Source of the DNA: Sandaracinobacteroides hominis
Lineage (GTDB): Bacteria > Pseudomonadota > Alphaproteobacteria > Sphingomonadales > Sphingomonadaceae
DNA: 64,000 nt
NCBI RefSeq assembly: GCF_016464365.1
Contig: NZ_JADCUC010000002.1
Coordinates: 426,001-490,000 of the forward strand
Reading direction: 5' to 3'
Positions 22,982-32,965 of this stretch are shown here, piece by piece; within the stretch, counting starts at the first letter, position 1; every line of letters begins with the position of its first letter. Both the position numbers and the translations under genes were made by a program. The notes beneath the pieces are model-generated. The model saw only the letters and a list, made by a program, of their open reading frames with translations. It made no database searches and was not told the origin of the DNA.

Positions 22982-24501
22982 CTGACCCGCTGGAAACTGT
23001 GCGCGACCGGATCACCGGCTTTGCCATCGACCATCGCAAGGTGGCGAAGGGGAGTGTGTTTGGCGCCTTTCGGGGCGCCTCTTTCGATGGCGAGCGTGTG
23101 ATTGCGCAGGCGGTTGCGGCCGGCGCCGTGGCCGTGGTGGCGCGGCCGGAGGCGAAGGTTGAGGGCGCGCTGCATATTGCCGATGCGGAGCCGCGCCGGG
23201 CCTTCGCGCGGTTGGCGGCTGGCTGGTATGCGCCCTATCCGAAGGTGACGGTGGCGATTACCGGGACCAATGGGAAGACGAGCAGCGCCGAGATTACGCG
23301 GCAGCTGTGGCATCTGGCGGGCGAGCGGTCGGCGAGCATCGGGACGCTGGGGGTGATTACCGCCGGCAATCAGGGGGGTGTAAGTCAGGATCGGGCGGGG
23401 TCTGGCGGGCTGACGACGCCGGATATCGTGACGTTCCTTTCCAACGTGCATGGGCTGGCGCTGGAGGGGATTTCGCATCTGGCGTTTGAGGCCAGTTCGC
23501 ATGGGCTGGCGCAGTATCGTACCGAGGGGCTGCCGGTGCGGGCTGCTGCGTTTACGAATCTGACGCGCGACCATCTGGATTATCACGAGACGATGGAGGC
23601 CTATTTCGAGGCCAAGCTGCGGCTGTTTACCGAGGTGCTGGATGCCGATGGGGCCGCCGTGGTGTGGCTGGATACCGGGGCGACCGGTGCTGCGTATAAT
23701 GCGCGGGTGATCGATGCCTGCCGGACGCGGGGTGTGAAGCTGCTGACCGTGGGGCCGGACGGCGAGGCGCTGAAGCTGGTGAAGCGGGTGCCGACCTTGC
23801 TGGGGCAGACGCTGACGATCGAGGCGGGCGGCACGACCCATACCGTGAACCTGCCGCTGATCGGCGGCTATCAGGCGGCGAATGCGCTGGTGGCGGCGGG
23901 GCTGGTGATTGCGACCGGCGGCGATGTGGCGAAGACGCTGGCGGCGCTGGGGCGGATTTCCGGCGTGCGCGGGCGGCTGGAGCGGGCGGTGATCACGCCT
24001 TCTGGCGCGCCTGTCTATGTCGATTATGCGCATACGCCGGATGCCCTGGAGGCGGCGGTGGCGGCGCTTCGGCCGCATACGGCCAACCGGCTGATCCTGA
24101 TGTTCGGCTGCGGCGGCGACCGGGATCGCGGCAAGCGGCCGCAGATGGGGGCGATTGCCGTGCGCGAGGCCGATGCGGTGATCGTGACCGACGACAATCC
24201 CCGCACCGAGGTGGCGGCTGAGATCCGCGCCGAGATCATGGCGGCGGCCAAGGGTGCGCGTGAGATTGGCGGGCGGGCGGAAGCCATTCGCGAGGCGCTG
24301 GCGATGGCGAAGCAGGGCGATGTGGTGCTGCTGGCCGGCAAAGGGCATGAGCAGGGGCAGATTGTCGGCACCGATGTGCTGCCGTTTGACGATGTGGAAG
24401 TGGCGCAGGCGGCGGCGGCGGGGCTGCCGCGCTCGGAATTCGCGGCGAAGCAGGGGTTGCCGCGCTCGGAATTCGCGGCGAAGCAGGGACTGCCCCGGTG
24501 A
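22978..24501 (+). CDS. murE: UDP-MurNAc-tripeptide synthetase (meso-DAP adding)
   Basis: A 507-residue Mur ligase. The ATP loop GTNGKTSSAE includes K100. The motif D406-N-P-R409 marks meso-diaminopimelate specificity, so the organism has DAP-type peptidoglycan. It adds the third residue to the UDP-MurNAc stem peptide in the cytoplasm. Oddity: the C-terminus carries a tandem duplication, GLPRSEFAAKQ twice followed by GLPR, encoded by a 33-bp direct repeat (24422-24487), which looks recent. The GTG of murF overlaps the stop (GTGA). Confidence 0.96.
   Translation: MTDPLETVRDRITGFAIDHRKVAKGSVFGAFRGASFDGERVIAQAVAAGAVAVVARPEAKVEGALHIADAEPRRAFARLAAGWYAPYPKVTVAITGTNGKTSSAEITRQLWHLAGERSASIGTLGVITAGNQGGVSQDRAGSGGLTTPDIVTFLSNVHGLALEGISHLAFEASSHGLAQYRTEGLPVRAAAFTNLTRDHLDYHETMEAYFEAKLRLFTEVLDADGAAVVWLDTGATGAAYNARVIDACRTRGVKLLTVGPDGEALKLVKRVPTLLGQTLTIEAGGTTHTVNLPLIGGYQAANALVAAGLVIATGGDVAKTLAALGRISGVRGRLERAVITPSGAPVYVDYAHTPDALEAAVAALRPHTANRLILMFGCGGDRDRGKRPQMGAIAVREADAVIVTDDNPRTEVAAEIRAEIMAAAKGAREIGGRAEAIREALAMAKQGDVVLLAGKGHEQGQIVGTDVLPFDDVEVAQAAAAGLPRSEFAAKQGLPRSEFAAKQGLPR
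24422..24487 (+). repeat. 33-bp tandem duplication at the murE 3' end
   Basis: Two 33-bp units, 24422-24454 and 24455-24487, are identical except for one base near their start (CTG versus TTG, both Leu). A partial third start (GACTGCC) leads into the murF start. The frame is kept, so the effect is to extend MurE by 11 residues. The near-identity points to a recent slippage or duplication event. Confidence 0.9.
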
Positions 24502-25856
24502 CGCCGCTGTGGACCGGTGAGGCTGTTGCCGCAGCGACTGGCGGTGCTTTGTCTGCGCCGTTCGAGGTGGATGGTGTTGCCTTTGACAGCCGCGAAATTG
24601 TCGGCGGCGAGCTGTTTGTGGCGATGCGCGGGGCGGAGGCCGATGGGCATCGTTTTGTGGCTTCGGCGGCTGAACGCGGGGCCGCTGGTTTCATCGTGGA
24701 ACAAGCTGTTGCGCAGCCGCATGTGCTGGTGGGGGACAGCTTCGTGGCGCTGGAGAAGCTCGGCGTTGCGGCCCGGGCGCGCACGGATGCGACGGTGATC
24801 GGCGTGACCGGCAGCGTCGGCAAGACCGGCACGAAGGAGGCGCTGCGGCTGGCCTTCGAGCGGATTGCGCCGGACGCCACCCATGCCTCGGTGAAGAGCT
24901 ATAACAACCATACCGGCGTGCCGCTGAGCCTGTCGCGCATGCCTGCGGCGACGCGCTTTGGCGTGTTTGAAATGGGCATGAACCATGCCGGCGAGATCGC
25001 CGCGCTGACGCGGATGGTGCGGCCGCATGTGGCGGTGGTGACCTGGGTTGGCGGTTCGCATGTCGAGCATTTTGCCGATGGCGAAGTGGGAATTGCGCGG
25101 GCCAAGGCGGAGATTTTCGAGGGCGTGGAGCCGGGCGGCTGGGCTGTCTGGCCGTACGACAATGCACATGCCGCCATTCTGAAGGCCGCCATCGAGAAGG
25201 CCGGTCTGCAATCGCTGAGCTTTGGCTGGAGCGCCGACGCTGACGTGCATGTGCTGCGCGCCGATATCGGCGCTGCCGGCACCGAGCTGGTTGCCGACGT
25301 GGCCGGCGAGGAAGTGCATTGCCGGATCGGCATGGCCGGGCGGCACTGGGTGAGCAATGCGCTGGCGGTGCTGGCGGCGGTGAAGGCGGCTGGCGGCGAT
25401 CTGGCGGAGGCCGGCCTTGCGCTGGCCGGGCTGACCGGGTTGCCGGGGCGTGGTGCGCGGCACAGCCTGCCGGTTGCCGGCGGCGAGGCGGTGCTGATCG
25501 ACGAGAGTTACAACGCCAATCCGGTTTCGATGGCGGCGGCGCTGGCGGTGCTGCGCGATGTGCCGGCGAAACGGCGGATCGCGGTGCTGGGGGCGATGCG
25601 CGAGCTGGGCCGCGAAACGCAGGCGATGCACGAGGCGCTGGGGGCGCCGATCGCCGAGGCGGGGATTTCCGAACTGGCGCTGGTGGGGCCGGAAATGCTG
25701 GCGCTGAAACTGGATGGCGCGGTGCATCTGCCCGATGCGGCGGCGGCCACCGCCTGGACGCGGGCGATCCTGCAGGAAGGCGATGTGCTGCTGGTGAAGG
25801 GTTCCAATTCGGTCGGCCTTGGTGGCCTGGTTGCAGAGCTCAGGAGGTCGGCATGA
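24498..25856 (+). CDS. murF: UDP-MurNAc-tripeptide:D-Ala-D-Ala ligase
   Basis: A 452-residue Mur ligase that adds D-alanyl-D-alanine, the product of Ddl encoded downstream. It shows [13 protein letters not shown] (ATP loop), the [14 protein letters not shown] segment, [10 protein letters not shown] and [11 protein letters not shown], all characteristic of MurF. GTG start, overlapping the murE stop. An AGGAGG at 25841-25846 in its 3' end serves as ribosome-binding site for mraY, whose ATG overlaps the murF stop. Confidence 0.96.
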   Translation: MTPLWTGEAVAAATGGALSAPFEVDGVAFDSREIVGGELFVAMRGAEADGHRFVASAAERGAAGFIVEQAVAQPHVLVGDSFVALEKLGVAARARTDATVIGVTGSVGKTGTKEALRLAFERIAPDATHASVKSYNNHTGVPLSLSRMPAATRFGVFEMGMNHAGEIAALTRMVRPHVAVVTWVGGSHVEHFADGEVGIARAKAEIFEGVEPGGWAVWPYDNAHAAILKAAIEKAGLQSLSFGWSADADVHVLRADIGAAGTELVADVAGEEVHCRIGMAGRHWVSNALAVLAAVKAAGGDLAEAGLALAGLTGLPGRGARHSLPVAGGEAVLIDESYNANPVSMAAALAVLRDVPAKRRIAVLGAMRELGRETQAMHEALGAPIAEAGISELALVGPEMLALKLDGAVHLPDAAAATAWTRAILQEGDVLLVKGSNSVGLGGLVAELRRSA

Positions 25857-26926
25857 TTTTCCATCTGGCGGAATGGCTGGGCTTTCCGGGGATCCTGAAC
25901 GTCATTCGCTATCTGACCTTCCGCTCTGGCGCGGCGCTGATGACGGCGCTGTTTCTGGGGCTGATCATCGGGCCGCGGTTCATCCACTGGCTGCGGGCGA
26001 ACCAGGGCAAGGGCCAGCCGATCCGCGAGGACGGGCCGGCAAGCCACCTGATCACCAAAAAGGGCACGCCGACAATGGGCGGGCTGATGATCCTGATCTG
26101 CCTGACGGTTTCGACCCTGCTGTGGATGGAATGGAACAAGCCGTTCGTGTGGACCGCGCTGTTCGTGACGCTGGGCTTTGGCCTGATCGGGTTCCTGGAC
26201 GACTATAACAAGGTGATGAAGCGCTCGACCGCGGGGGTTTCCGGCCGGGTGCGGCTGCTGGCGGAATTCCTGATCGCCGGCTGCGCGGTCTATTATGTCT
26301 CCACCTTCTCGGGGACGACGCTGTATCTGCCGTTCCTGAAGGACGTCGGCCTGGATCTGGGCTGGTTCTATATGGCCTTTGGCGCGCTGGTGATCGTTGG
26401 CGCGGGCAATGCCGTGAACCTGACCGACGGGCTGGACGGGCTGGCGACGATGCCGGTGATCATCGCCGCCATGACCTATGGGATCATCGCCTATCTGGTG
26501 GGGAACGCCGTTTTCGCCGGTTATCTGGGCGTGCATTATGTGGCGGGCGCGGGCGAGCTGATCGTCTTTGTGGGGGCGCTGATCGGGGCGGGCCTTGCCT
26601 TCCTGTGGTTCAATGCGCCGCCGGCAGCCGTGTTCATGGGCGATACCGGCAGCCTTGCCCTGGGCGGGGCGATCGGCACCATCGCCGTCATCACCAACCA
26701 TGAGCTGGTGCTGCTGGTGGTGGGCGGCCTGTTCGTGCTGGAGGCGGTGTCGGTGATCGTGCAGGTTGCCAGCTTCAAGATGACCGGCAAGCGCGTGTTC
26801 AAGATGGCGCCGATCCACCACCATTTCGAGCAGCTGGGCTGGCCGGAATCGACCGTGGTGATCCGTTTCTGGATCATTTCCTTCGTGCTGGCGCTGTCTG
26901 GCCTTGCGACGCTGAAGCTGCGCTGA
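25853..26926 (+). CDS. mraY: Phospho-N-acetylmuramoyl-pentapeptide transferase
   Basis: A 357-residue polytopic membrane enzyme (about ten helices) that transfers phospho-MurNAc-pentapeptide to undecaprenyl phosphate, forming lipid I. Diagnostic motifs: [16 protein letters not shown] (catalytic aspartates), [10 protein letters not shown], and the cytoplasmic APIHHHFE histidine triad. Start set by the strong AGGAGG and the ATGA overlap with murF. The stop and the murD start share one base (TGATG). Confidence 0.97.
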   Translation: MIFHLAEWLGFPGILNVIRYLTFRSGAALMTALFLGLIIGPRFIHWLRANQGKGQPIREDGPASHLITKKGTPTMGGLMILICLTVSTLLWMEWNKPFVWTALFVTLGFGLIGFLDDYNKVMKRSTAGVSGRVRLLAEFLIAGCAVYYVSTFSGTTLYLPFLKDVGLDLGWFYMAFGALVIVGAGNAVNLTDGLDGLATMPVIIAAMTYGIIAYLVGNAVFAGYLGVHYVAGAGELIVFVGALIGAGLAFLWFNAPPAAVFMGDTGSLALGGAIGTIAVITNHELVLLVVGGLFVLEAVSVIVQVASFKMTGKRVFKMAPIHHHFEQLGWPESTVVIRFWIISFVLALSGLATLKLR

Positions 26927-28227
26927 TGCTGGCAGCGCCCGCCCTTTCCGGACAGCAATTCGCGGTATACGGCCTGGCGCGGACCGGGCTTTCCGTGCTG
27001 CGGTTTCTGGCGCGCTCTGGTGCGACGGCGGTGGCGTGGGACGAATCCGAGGCGGCGCGGGAGAAGGCGCGGGGCGAGTTTCCGAACCTGCCGATGACGG
27101 ATTTCGCTGAGCTGGAGCTGGCGGGGCTGAACGGGCTGATCGTTTCGCCCGGTGTGCCGCTGAACCGGCATCCGCTTGCCGGCCGGGCGCGGCAGGCGGG
27201 GGTGCCGATCCTCTCCGACATCGAGCTGTTCCAGCGGGTGCGGCCGACCTTGCCGGCGCATAAGGTGGCGGCCGTTACCGGGACCAACGGCAAGTCGACG
27301 ACGACGGCCTTGCTGCACCATCTGCTGGCGTCTGCCGGGATACCGGCGCGGCTGGGGGGCAATATCGGCCTGCCCATACTGGACCAGCCGGCGCTGCCTG
27401 CGGGCGGGGTCTATGTGCTGGAGCTGTCGAGCTTTCAGATCGATCTGGTGCAGACGCTGGCGGTGGATGTGGCCGTCTATACCAACCTGACGCCCGATCA
27501 TCTGGACCGCTATGACGGGATGGCGGGCTATGCGGCTTCGAAGCTGCGGCTGTTTCAGCTGCAGCAGCCGGGGGCGCAGGCGGTGATCGCGGTGGACGAT
27601 GAATGGACGCGGGCGGCGGCCGATGCGGTGCCGGCGGGGGTTCGGGTGACGCGGGTTTCGGCTGCGGATGTCTCCGTCCACGATCAGGCGCGCTGGCCCG
27701 CCTTGCAGGGGCCGCACAACGCGCAGAACATCGCCTGCGCCGCGACGGCAGCCCGTATCCTGGGCATCGGCGGCGCAGCGATGGAGGCGGGGCTGGCGAG
27801 CTTCCCCGGCCTGCCGCACCGGATGGAGATTGTGGGGACGGTGGGCGGCGTTCGCTATGTGAACGACAGCAAGGCGACCAACCCGACCAGCGTGGCGCCG
27901 GCACTGCAGGCGTTCGAGCGGCTGCACTGGATTCTGGGCGGGCAGGCGAAGACGGCCGAGCTGGATGCCTGCCTGCCGCATCTGGGGCAGGTGAAGGCCG
28001 CCTATGTGATCGGCGAGGCGGCGCCGGTGTTTGCCGAAATCCTGAAGCCGCTGGTGCCGGTGGTGGAGGCGGGGACGCTGGAGGTGGCGGTGGCGCGGGC
28101 GGCGGCGGATGCCGCGCCCGGCGATACCGTGCTGCTGTCTCCGGCCTGCGCGTCGTTCGACCAGTTCCGCGACTATGAGGCGCGCGGGCGGGCGTTTGTT
28201 TCTCTTGTCGAAGGCTTGCGGTCATGA
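26926..28227 (+). CDS. murD: UDP-MurNAc-L-alanine:D-glutamate ligase
   Basis: A 433-residue Mur ligase adding D-glutamate. It has a Rossmann N-terminus (FAVYGLARTGLSVLRFL), the ATP loop GTNGKSTTTALLHH, ELSSFQIDLVQ and LTPDHLDRYDGM, VNDSKATNPTS, and a C-terminal LLSPACASFDQFRDYEARG; the last is specific for MurD. Linked by a one-base overlap upstream and a four-base overlap to ftsW downstream. Confidence 0.97.
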   Translation: MLAAPALSGQQFAVYGLARTGLSVLRFLARSGATAVAWDESEAAREKARGEFPNLPMTDFAELELAGLNGLIVSPGVPLNRHPLAGRARQAGVPILSDIELFQRVRPTLPAHKVAAVTGTNGKSTTTALLHHLLASAGIPARLGGNIGLPILDQPALPAGGVYVLELSSFQIDLVQTLAVDVAVYTNLTPDHLDRYDGMAGYAASKLRLFQLQQPGAQAVIAVDDEWTRAAADAVPAGVRVTRVSAADVSVHDQARWPALQGPHNAQNIACAATAARILGIGGAAMEAGLASFPGLPHRMEIVGTVGGVRYVNDSKATNPTSVAPALQAFERLHWILGGQAKTAELDACLPHLGQVKAAYVIGEAAPVFAEILKPLVPVVEAGTLEVAVARAAADAAPGDTVLLSPACASFDQFRDYEARGRAFVSLVEGLRS

Positions 28228-29420
28228 AGATCGGCCCCGTTACCTTTTCGTTCGGCCGGGCCGACAAGTCTCCGATGGCGCGCTGGTTCTGGACCATCGA
28301 TCGGCCGCTGCTGGTGATGCTGATGGTGCTGATCGGGGTGGGGCTGATCGCTGTGGCGGCGGCTTCTCCGGCCGGGGCGCTGCGTCTGTCGGGCGGGCAG
28401 GTGCGGTTCGAGCCGCTGTTCTTCCTGCAGCGGCAGATCCTGTGGGTGCTGATGGGCCTGCCGCTGATGCTGGGCATTTCGATGCTGACGAAGGATGCCG
28501 CGCGGCGCTTTGCGCTGGGTGGCTTTGCGATGTTCCTGCTGCTGCTGGCGCTGGTGCCGGTGATCGGCGCGGAGAACAACGGCGCCCAGCGGTGGATCCA
28601 GCTGCCCGGCTTCCAGATGCAGCCGATCGAGTTTCTGAAGCCTTTCTTTGTGGTCACGACGGCCTGGCTGTTTGCGATGCGTTTCGAGGACCGGTCGCTG
28701 CCGGTGATTCCGGCGGGGGGAATGCTGCTGGCGATTATCGTCTCGTTTCTGGTGATGCAGCCCGATTTCGGGCAGGCGGCGCTGGTGATCGCCATCTGGC
28801 TGGTGCAGGCGGTGCTGGCGGGGTTGCCGCTGCTGATACTGGGGCTGGCGCTGCTGGCGGCGGTGGGCGGGCTGGTGCTGGCCTATCAGTTCGAGCCGCA
28901 CGTCAGGAACCGGATCGACGGGTATCTGCACGGCGAGGGCGATACCTATCAGGTGGATCGGGCGCTGGATTGCTTTCGTTCGGGGGGGCTGTATGGCACC
29001 GGGCCGGGCGAAGGGGTGGCGAAATTCCGCCTGCCGGAGGCGCATACCGACTATATCTTTTCGGTGATCGGAGAGGAATTCGGGGCGATTGTTTGTTTCG
29101 CGCTCGCCCTACTATATCTTGCGATTGTGCTTCGGGTTCTGCTACAACTTCTGGATGAAGATGACCCGTTCACGCTGATCGCGGCGACCGGGCTTGTGGC
29201 ACAATTCGGGGGTCAGGCGCTCATCAACATGAGTGTGAATTTGGCGTTGGCGCCATCCAAGGGGATGACCTTGCCATTCGTGAGCCACGGGGGATCGAGC
29301 TTTCTCGCCACCGCGGTCGCGATGGGCCTTCTGTTGTCGATCACGCGGCGCAACCGGCATCTGAAATCCTCGCCCTATCTGCAGTCGTCTTCGCTTTCGA
29401 AGGGGGGAGCGGCTGCATGA
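28224..29420 (+). CDS. ftsW: FtsW, septal SEDS peptidoglycan glycosyltransferase
   Basis: A 398-residue SEDS-family membrane protein with about ten transmembrane helices. It polymerises lipid II at the septum with FtsI. Seen are GAENNGAQRWIQLPGFQMQPIE (conserved periplasmic loop), a YQVDRALDCFRSGGLYGTGPGEG stretch close to the usual GSGP(F/L)G region, and the C-terminal SHGGSSFLATAVAMGLLLSI. Location between murD and murG supports FtsW rather than RodA. It overlaps both neighbours by 4 bases. Confidence 0.95.
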   Translation: MKIGPVTFSFGRADKSPMARWFWTIDRPLLVMLMVLIGVGLIAVAAASPAGALRLSGGQVRFEPLFFLQRQILWVLMGLPLMLGISMLTKDAARRFALGGFAMFLLLLALVPVIGAENNGAQRWIQLPGFQMQPIEFLKPFFVVTTAWLFAMRFEDRSLPVIPAGGMLLAIIVSFLVMQPDFGQAALVIAIWLVQAVLAGLPLLILGLALLAAVGGLVLAYQFEPHVRNRIDGYLHGEGDTYQVDRALDCFRSGGLYGTGPGEGVAKFRLPEAHTDYIFSVIGEEFGAIVCFALALLYLAIVLRVLLQLLDEDDPFTLIAATGLVAQFGGQALINMSVNLALAPSKGMTLPFVSHGGSSFLATAVAMGLLLSITRRNRHLKSSPYLQSSSLSKGGAAA

Positions 29421-30544
29421 GCCTTTCCGTCCTTATAGCGGCGGGCGGAACCGGTGGTCACATGATCCCGGCGCATGCGCTTTCCGAAGAGCTGATGCGG
29501 CGTGGCCACAAGGTGACGCTGCTGACGGATGCGCGCGGGCTGCGGTTCCCGGGCCTGTTTGAGGCGGCGGACAAGCATGTGCTGGAGAGCGCCACGGCTT
29601 CGGGGATGAACCCTGTGGCCTGGGCGAAGGCGGCGGTTTCGATTCTGAGGGGCCGGCGGGCCGGGCGGCGGATTGCCGTGGATGCGCGGGCGAATGCGGT
29701 GGTGGGCTTTGGCGGCTATCCTTCGCTGCCGGGGCTGCTGGCTGGCGTGGCGCTGGGTTTGCCGATTGTGATCCATGAGCAGAATGCGGTGCTGGGGCGG
29801 GTGAACCGCCAGCTGCAGGGGCGGGTTTCGGCGATCGGGCTTTCCTATGCGACGACGCTGCGGCTGGACACGGCGAACGAGGGCAAGGCGGTGCATACCG
29901 GCAATCCGGTGCGGCCGGCGATCCTGGCGGCGCGCGACGTCGCCTTTGATGCGCCGACGGCCGACAAGCCCTTCCGGCTGCTGGTGGTGGGCGGCAGCCA
30001 GGGGGCGCGGATCCTGGGGCGGCTGGTGCCGGAGGCTGTGGCGACCTTGCCGGCCGAATTGCGGGCGCGGTTGCGGGTGGAGCAGCAGTGCCGGGCGGAG
30101 GATCTGTCGCCGGTGCTGGCGGCCTATGAAGCGGCGGGCGTGGAGGCGGATTGCCAGACCTATTGGGCGGACCTGCCGGAGCGGCTGGCGAAGTCGCATC
30201 TGGTGATCAGCCGTTCGGGCGCCTCGACGATGGCGGAGCTGATGGCGGCCGGGCGGCCGGCCATACTGATCCCCTTTGCGGCGGCCACCGACGATCACCA
30301 GACGGTGAATGCGGCCGGGTTCGTTTCGGCAGGGGCGGGGATGCTGCTGCCGGAGGCCGAGGCGAATGCGGCGAAGCTGGCCGGGCATCTGCGGGGTTTC
30401 ATGGGTTCGCCCGAGGCATTGCAGGGGGCGGCGGCTGCGGCGCGGTCGCTGGGGATTCCGGATGCGGCGGCGCGGCTGGCGGATCTGGTGGAGCATGAAG
30501 TGCGGGCGCTGGCGCGCGATGGCGCGGCAAGGGTGGCGGCATGA
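29417..30544 (+). CDS. murG: UDP-GlcNAc:lipid I N-acetylglucosaminyltransferase
   Basis: A 375-residue peripheral membrane glycosyltransferase making lipid II. It has the glycine-rich loops [12 protein letters not shown] (N-terminal) and VVGGSQGAR (C-terminal Rossmann), [26 protein letters not shown] and [22 protein letters not shown], all MurG hallmarks. It uses ATGA overlaps with ftsW and murC. Confidence 0.97.
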   Translation: MSLSVLIAAGGTGGHMIPAHALSEELMRRGHKVTLLTDARGLRFPGLFEAADKHVLESATASGMNPVAWAKAAVSILRGRRAGRRIAVDARANAVVGFGGYPSLPGLLAGVALGLPIVIHEQNAVLGRVNRQLQGRVSAIGLSYATTLRLDTANEGKAVHTGNPVRPAILAARDVAFDAPTADKPFRLLVVGGSQGARILGRLVPEAVATLPAELRARLRVEQQCRAEDLSPVLAAYEAAGVEADCQTYWADLPERLAKSHLVISRSGASTMAELMAAGRPAILIPFAAATDDHQTVNAAGFVSAGAGMLLPEAEANAAKLAGHLRGFMGSPEALQGAAAAARSLGIPDAAARLADLVEHEVRALARDGAARVAA

Positions 30545-31971
30545 GCCGGGCTGGTTTCACCACCGATGTGGGGCCGATCCACTTCATCGGCATCGGCGGC
30601 ATCGGCATGTCCGGCATTGCCGAGGTGATGGCCAATCTGGGCTTTGCCGTGCAGGGCAGCGACATTGCCGAGGGCTATGTGGTGCAGGGGCTGCGCGACA
30701 AGGGCATCCAGGTGATGATCGGCCACAAGGCCGAGAATCTGGGCGATGCGGCGGTGGTGGTGGTGTCTACCGCGATCAAGCGTGGCAACCCGGAAGTCGA
30801 CCTGGCGCTGGAGCGGCGGATTCCGGTGGTGCGGCGGGCGGAGATGCTGGCCGAGCTGATGCGGCTGAAATCGACCGTGTGTGTCGCGGGGACGCACGGC
30901 AAGACGACGACGACCTCGATGGTGGCGGCGCTGCTGGATGCGGGCGGGCTGGACCCGACCGTTATCAACGGCGGCATCATCAACAGCTATGGTTCCAACG
31001 CCCGGCTGGGCGACGGCGAGTGGATGGTGGTGGAGGCCGACGAGAGCGACGGCAGCTTCCTGCGCCTGCCGCCCACCTATGCCATCGTGACGAATATCGA
31101 TCCCGAGCACCTGGATCATTACGGCGACTTCGAGGTGGCGAAGGCGGCGTTCCGGACGTTCATCCAGAAGGTGCCTTTCTATGGCGCCGCCGTGCTGTGC
31201 CTGGACCATCCGGAAGTGCAGGCGATGCTGCCGAGCGTTTCTGACCGGCGGATCATCACCTATGGCTTTGCGGGCCAGGCGGATATTCGCGGCGACCGGG
31301 TGGAGCCGGTGCCGGGTGGCAATCGCTTTGACGTGACCTTGCGCACCTTTGGCACGGAGGAGCGCCAGTATGAAGGCCTCGTGCTGCCGATGCCGGGGCG
31401 GCACAATGTGCTGAACGCGCTGGCGGCGATTGGCGTGGCGGACCAGCTGGGGCTGAGCGAAGCGCAGATCCGCGAGGGCTTCTCGCGCTTCTCCGGCGTG
31501 AAGCGGCGCTTCACCAAGGTGGGCGAAGTGGCGGTTGCCGGCGGCGAGCCGGTGACGGTGATCGACGATTACGGCCATCACCCGGTGGAAGTGAAGGCGG
31601 TGCTGGCGGCGGCGCGCGAGGGTGCGCGGGCGAAGGTGATCGCGGTGGTGCAGCCGCATCGCTATACGCGGCTGCGCGATCTGTTCGAGGATTGGCGGAG
31701 CGCGTTCAACGATGCCGATGCGGTTGTGGTGGCGCCGGTCTATGCGGCGGGCGAGCAGCCGATTGACGGGATCAGCCATGAGAGTTTGGCCGAGGCGCTG
31801 AAGCGCAGTGGGCACAGGCAGGTGCTGACGATTTCGGGCGAAGGTGAGCTGGCCTCGACCATCGCGCCGCTGCTGGGTGCGGGTGACATGGTGATCTGCC
31901 TTGGGGCGGGCGACATCACCAAATGGGCTTCGCATCTGGCGGCTGACCTTGCGAATGCGGGTGTCGCATGA
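30541..31971 (+). CDS. murC: UDP-MurNAc:L-alanine ligase
   Basis: A 476-residue Mur ligase adding the first stem residue, L-alanine. It has [18 protein letters not shown] (nucleotide-binding start typical of MurC), the ATP loop [30 protein letters not shown] and [12 protein letters not shown], plus the [12 protein letters not shown] segment. ATGA overlaps on both sides. Confidence 0.97.
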   Translation: MSRAGFTTDVGPIHFIGIGGIGMSGIAEVMANLGFAVQGSDIAEGYVVQGLRDKGIQVMIGHKAENLGDAAVVVVSTAIKRGNPEVDLALERRIPVVRRAEMLAELMRLKSTVCVAGTHGKTTTTSMVAALLDAGGLDPTVINGGIINSYGSNARLGDGEWMVVEADESDGSFLRLPPTYAIVTNIDPEHLDHYGDFEVAKAAFRTFIQKVPFYGAAVLCLDHPEVQAMLPSVSDRRIITYGFAGQADIRGDRVEPVPGGNRFDVTLRTFGTEERQYEGLVLPMPGRHNVLNALAAIGVADQLGLSEAQIREGFSRFSGVKRRFTKVGEVAVAGGEPVTVIDDYGHHPVEVKAVLAAAREGARAKVIAVVQPHRYTRLRDLFEDWRSAFNDADAVVVAPVYAAGEQPIDGISHESLAEALKRSGHRQVLTISGEGELASTIAPLLGAGDMVICLGAGDITKWASHLAADLANAGVA

Positions 31972-32879
31972 TGGCGCTGCAGGAACGCCCCGTGCAGATG
32001 CCGGAGCCCGTGGGCAAGCTGACGGCCGACGCGCCGCTGGCGCCTTTGCTGTGGTTCAAGTCCGGTGGGCCGGCGGAGTTTCTGTTCGAGCCGAAGGATG
32101 CCGCTGATCTGGCGGCCTTCCTTGGCGGGCTGTCGCCGGCGATGCCGGTGATGGCGCTGGGGCTGGGATCGAACCTGATCGTGCGCGATGGCGGGGTGCC
32201 CGGCGTGGTGGTGCGGCTGGGCAAGGCGTTCGGCAAGGTGGCGCAGCTGGACGCGGTGACCGTGCGTTGCGGCGGCGGGGCTTCGGGGATTGCGGTTTCG
32301 TCTGCGGCGCGGGATGCGGGCATTTCGGGCCTTGAGTTTCTGCGCGGGATTCCCGGGACGGTTGGCGGCTTCGTGCGGATGAATGGCGGCGCCTATGGGC
32401 GGGAAGTGGCTGACATATTGGTCGAGGCGGACGTGGTGCTGCGCTCGGGTGAGCTGGTGACGCTGCCGGTGCAGGCGCTGGGCTATACCTATCGGCATAG
32501 CGAATTGCCCGAGGGCTGCGTTGTGGTGGGGGCGACCTTCCGGGGTGTGCCGGGCGAGAAGCTGGCGATTCAGGCGGAGATGGACCGGATTGCGGCTGCG
32601 CGCGAGGAATCGCAGCCGTTGCGGACGAAGACGGGGGGTTCGACATTCAAGAACCCGGATGGGCACAAGGCCTGGGCGCTTATCGATGCCGCCGGCTGCC
32701 GCGGGCTGAAGCTGGGCGGGGCGCAGGTTTCGGAAAAGCACACGAACTTCCTGATCAATACCGGCGACGCCACTTCGGCGGATATCGAGGCGCTGGGCGA
32801 GGAAGTGCGCCGACGGGTGAAGGCGCATTCGGGGGTGACGCTGGAGTGGGAAATTCAGCGGGTAGGTGACGCGGCATGA
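31968..32879 (+). CDS. murB: UDP-N-acetylenolpyruvoylglucosamine reductase
   Basis: A 303-residue FAD enzyme producing UDP-MurNAc. It has the FAD-binding [16 protein letters not shown] and [12 protein letters not shown] segments, [19 protein letters not shown], and a late [22 protein letters not shown]; it looks like a type IIa/IIb enzyme of normal length. The murA gene is not in the window. Its stop overlaps the ATG of a 29-codon mini-ORF that repeats the start of ddl. Confidence 0.96.
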   Translation: MMALQERPVQMPEPVGKLTADAPLAPLLWFKSGGPAEFLFEPKDAADLAAFLGGLSPAMPVMALGLGSNLIVRDGGVPGVVVRLGKAFGKVAQLDAVTVRCGGGASGIAVSSAARDAGISGLEFLRGIPGTVGGFVRMNGGAYGREVADILVEADVVLRSGELVTLPVQALGYTYRHSELPEGCVVVGATFRGVPGEKLAIQAEMDRIAAAREESQPLRTKTGGSTFKNPDGHKAWALIDAAGCRGLKLGGAQVSEKHTNFLINTGDATSADIEALGEEVRRRVKAHSGVTLEWEIQRVGDAA

Positions 32880-32965
32880 GAGTGACTGTCCTCATGGGTG
32901 GCCCGGAGGCGGATGCCGACCAGCGGAAAACTCCAGCCGCCCATCGGCGCGAGGTTGACGCATGA
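32876..32965 (+). repeat. Duplicated ddl start forming a coupled 29-codon mini-ORF
   Basis: The first 27 bases (32876-32902) repeat the first 27 bases of ddl (32962-32988) with three differences, all synonymous; both encode MRVTVLMGG. The mini-ORF then diverges and ends at a TGA (32963-32965) overlapping the ddl ATG, while its own ATG overlaps the murB stop, so ATGA coupling is kept at both ends. Inside, CCAGCCGCCCATC (32933-32945) is the exact inverse of ddl bases 32979-32991, which could fold the ddl start into a 33-nt loop. It looks like a local rearrangement; a real leader peptide is possible. Confidence 0.7.
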
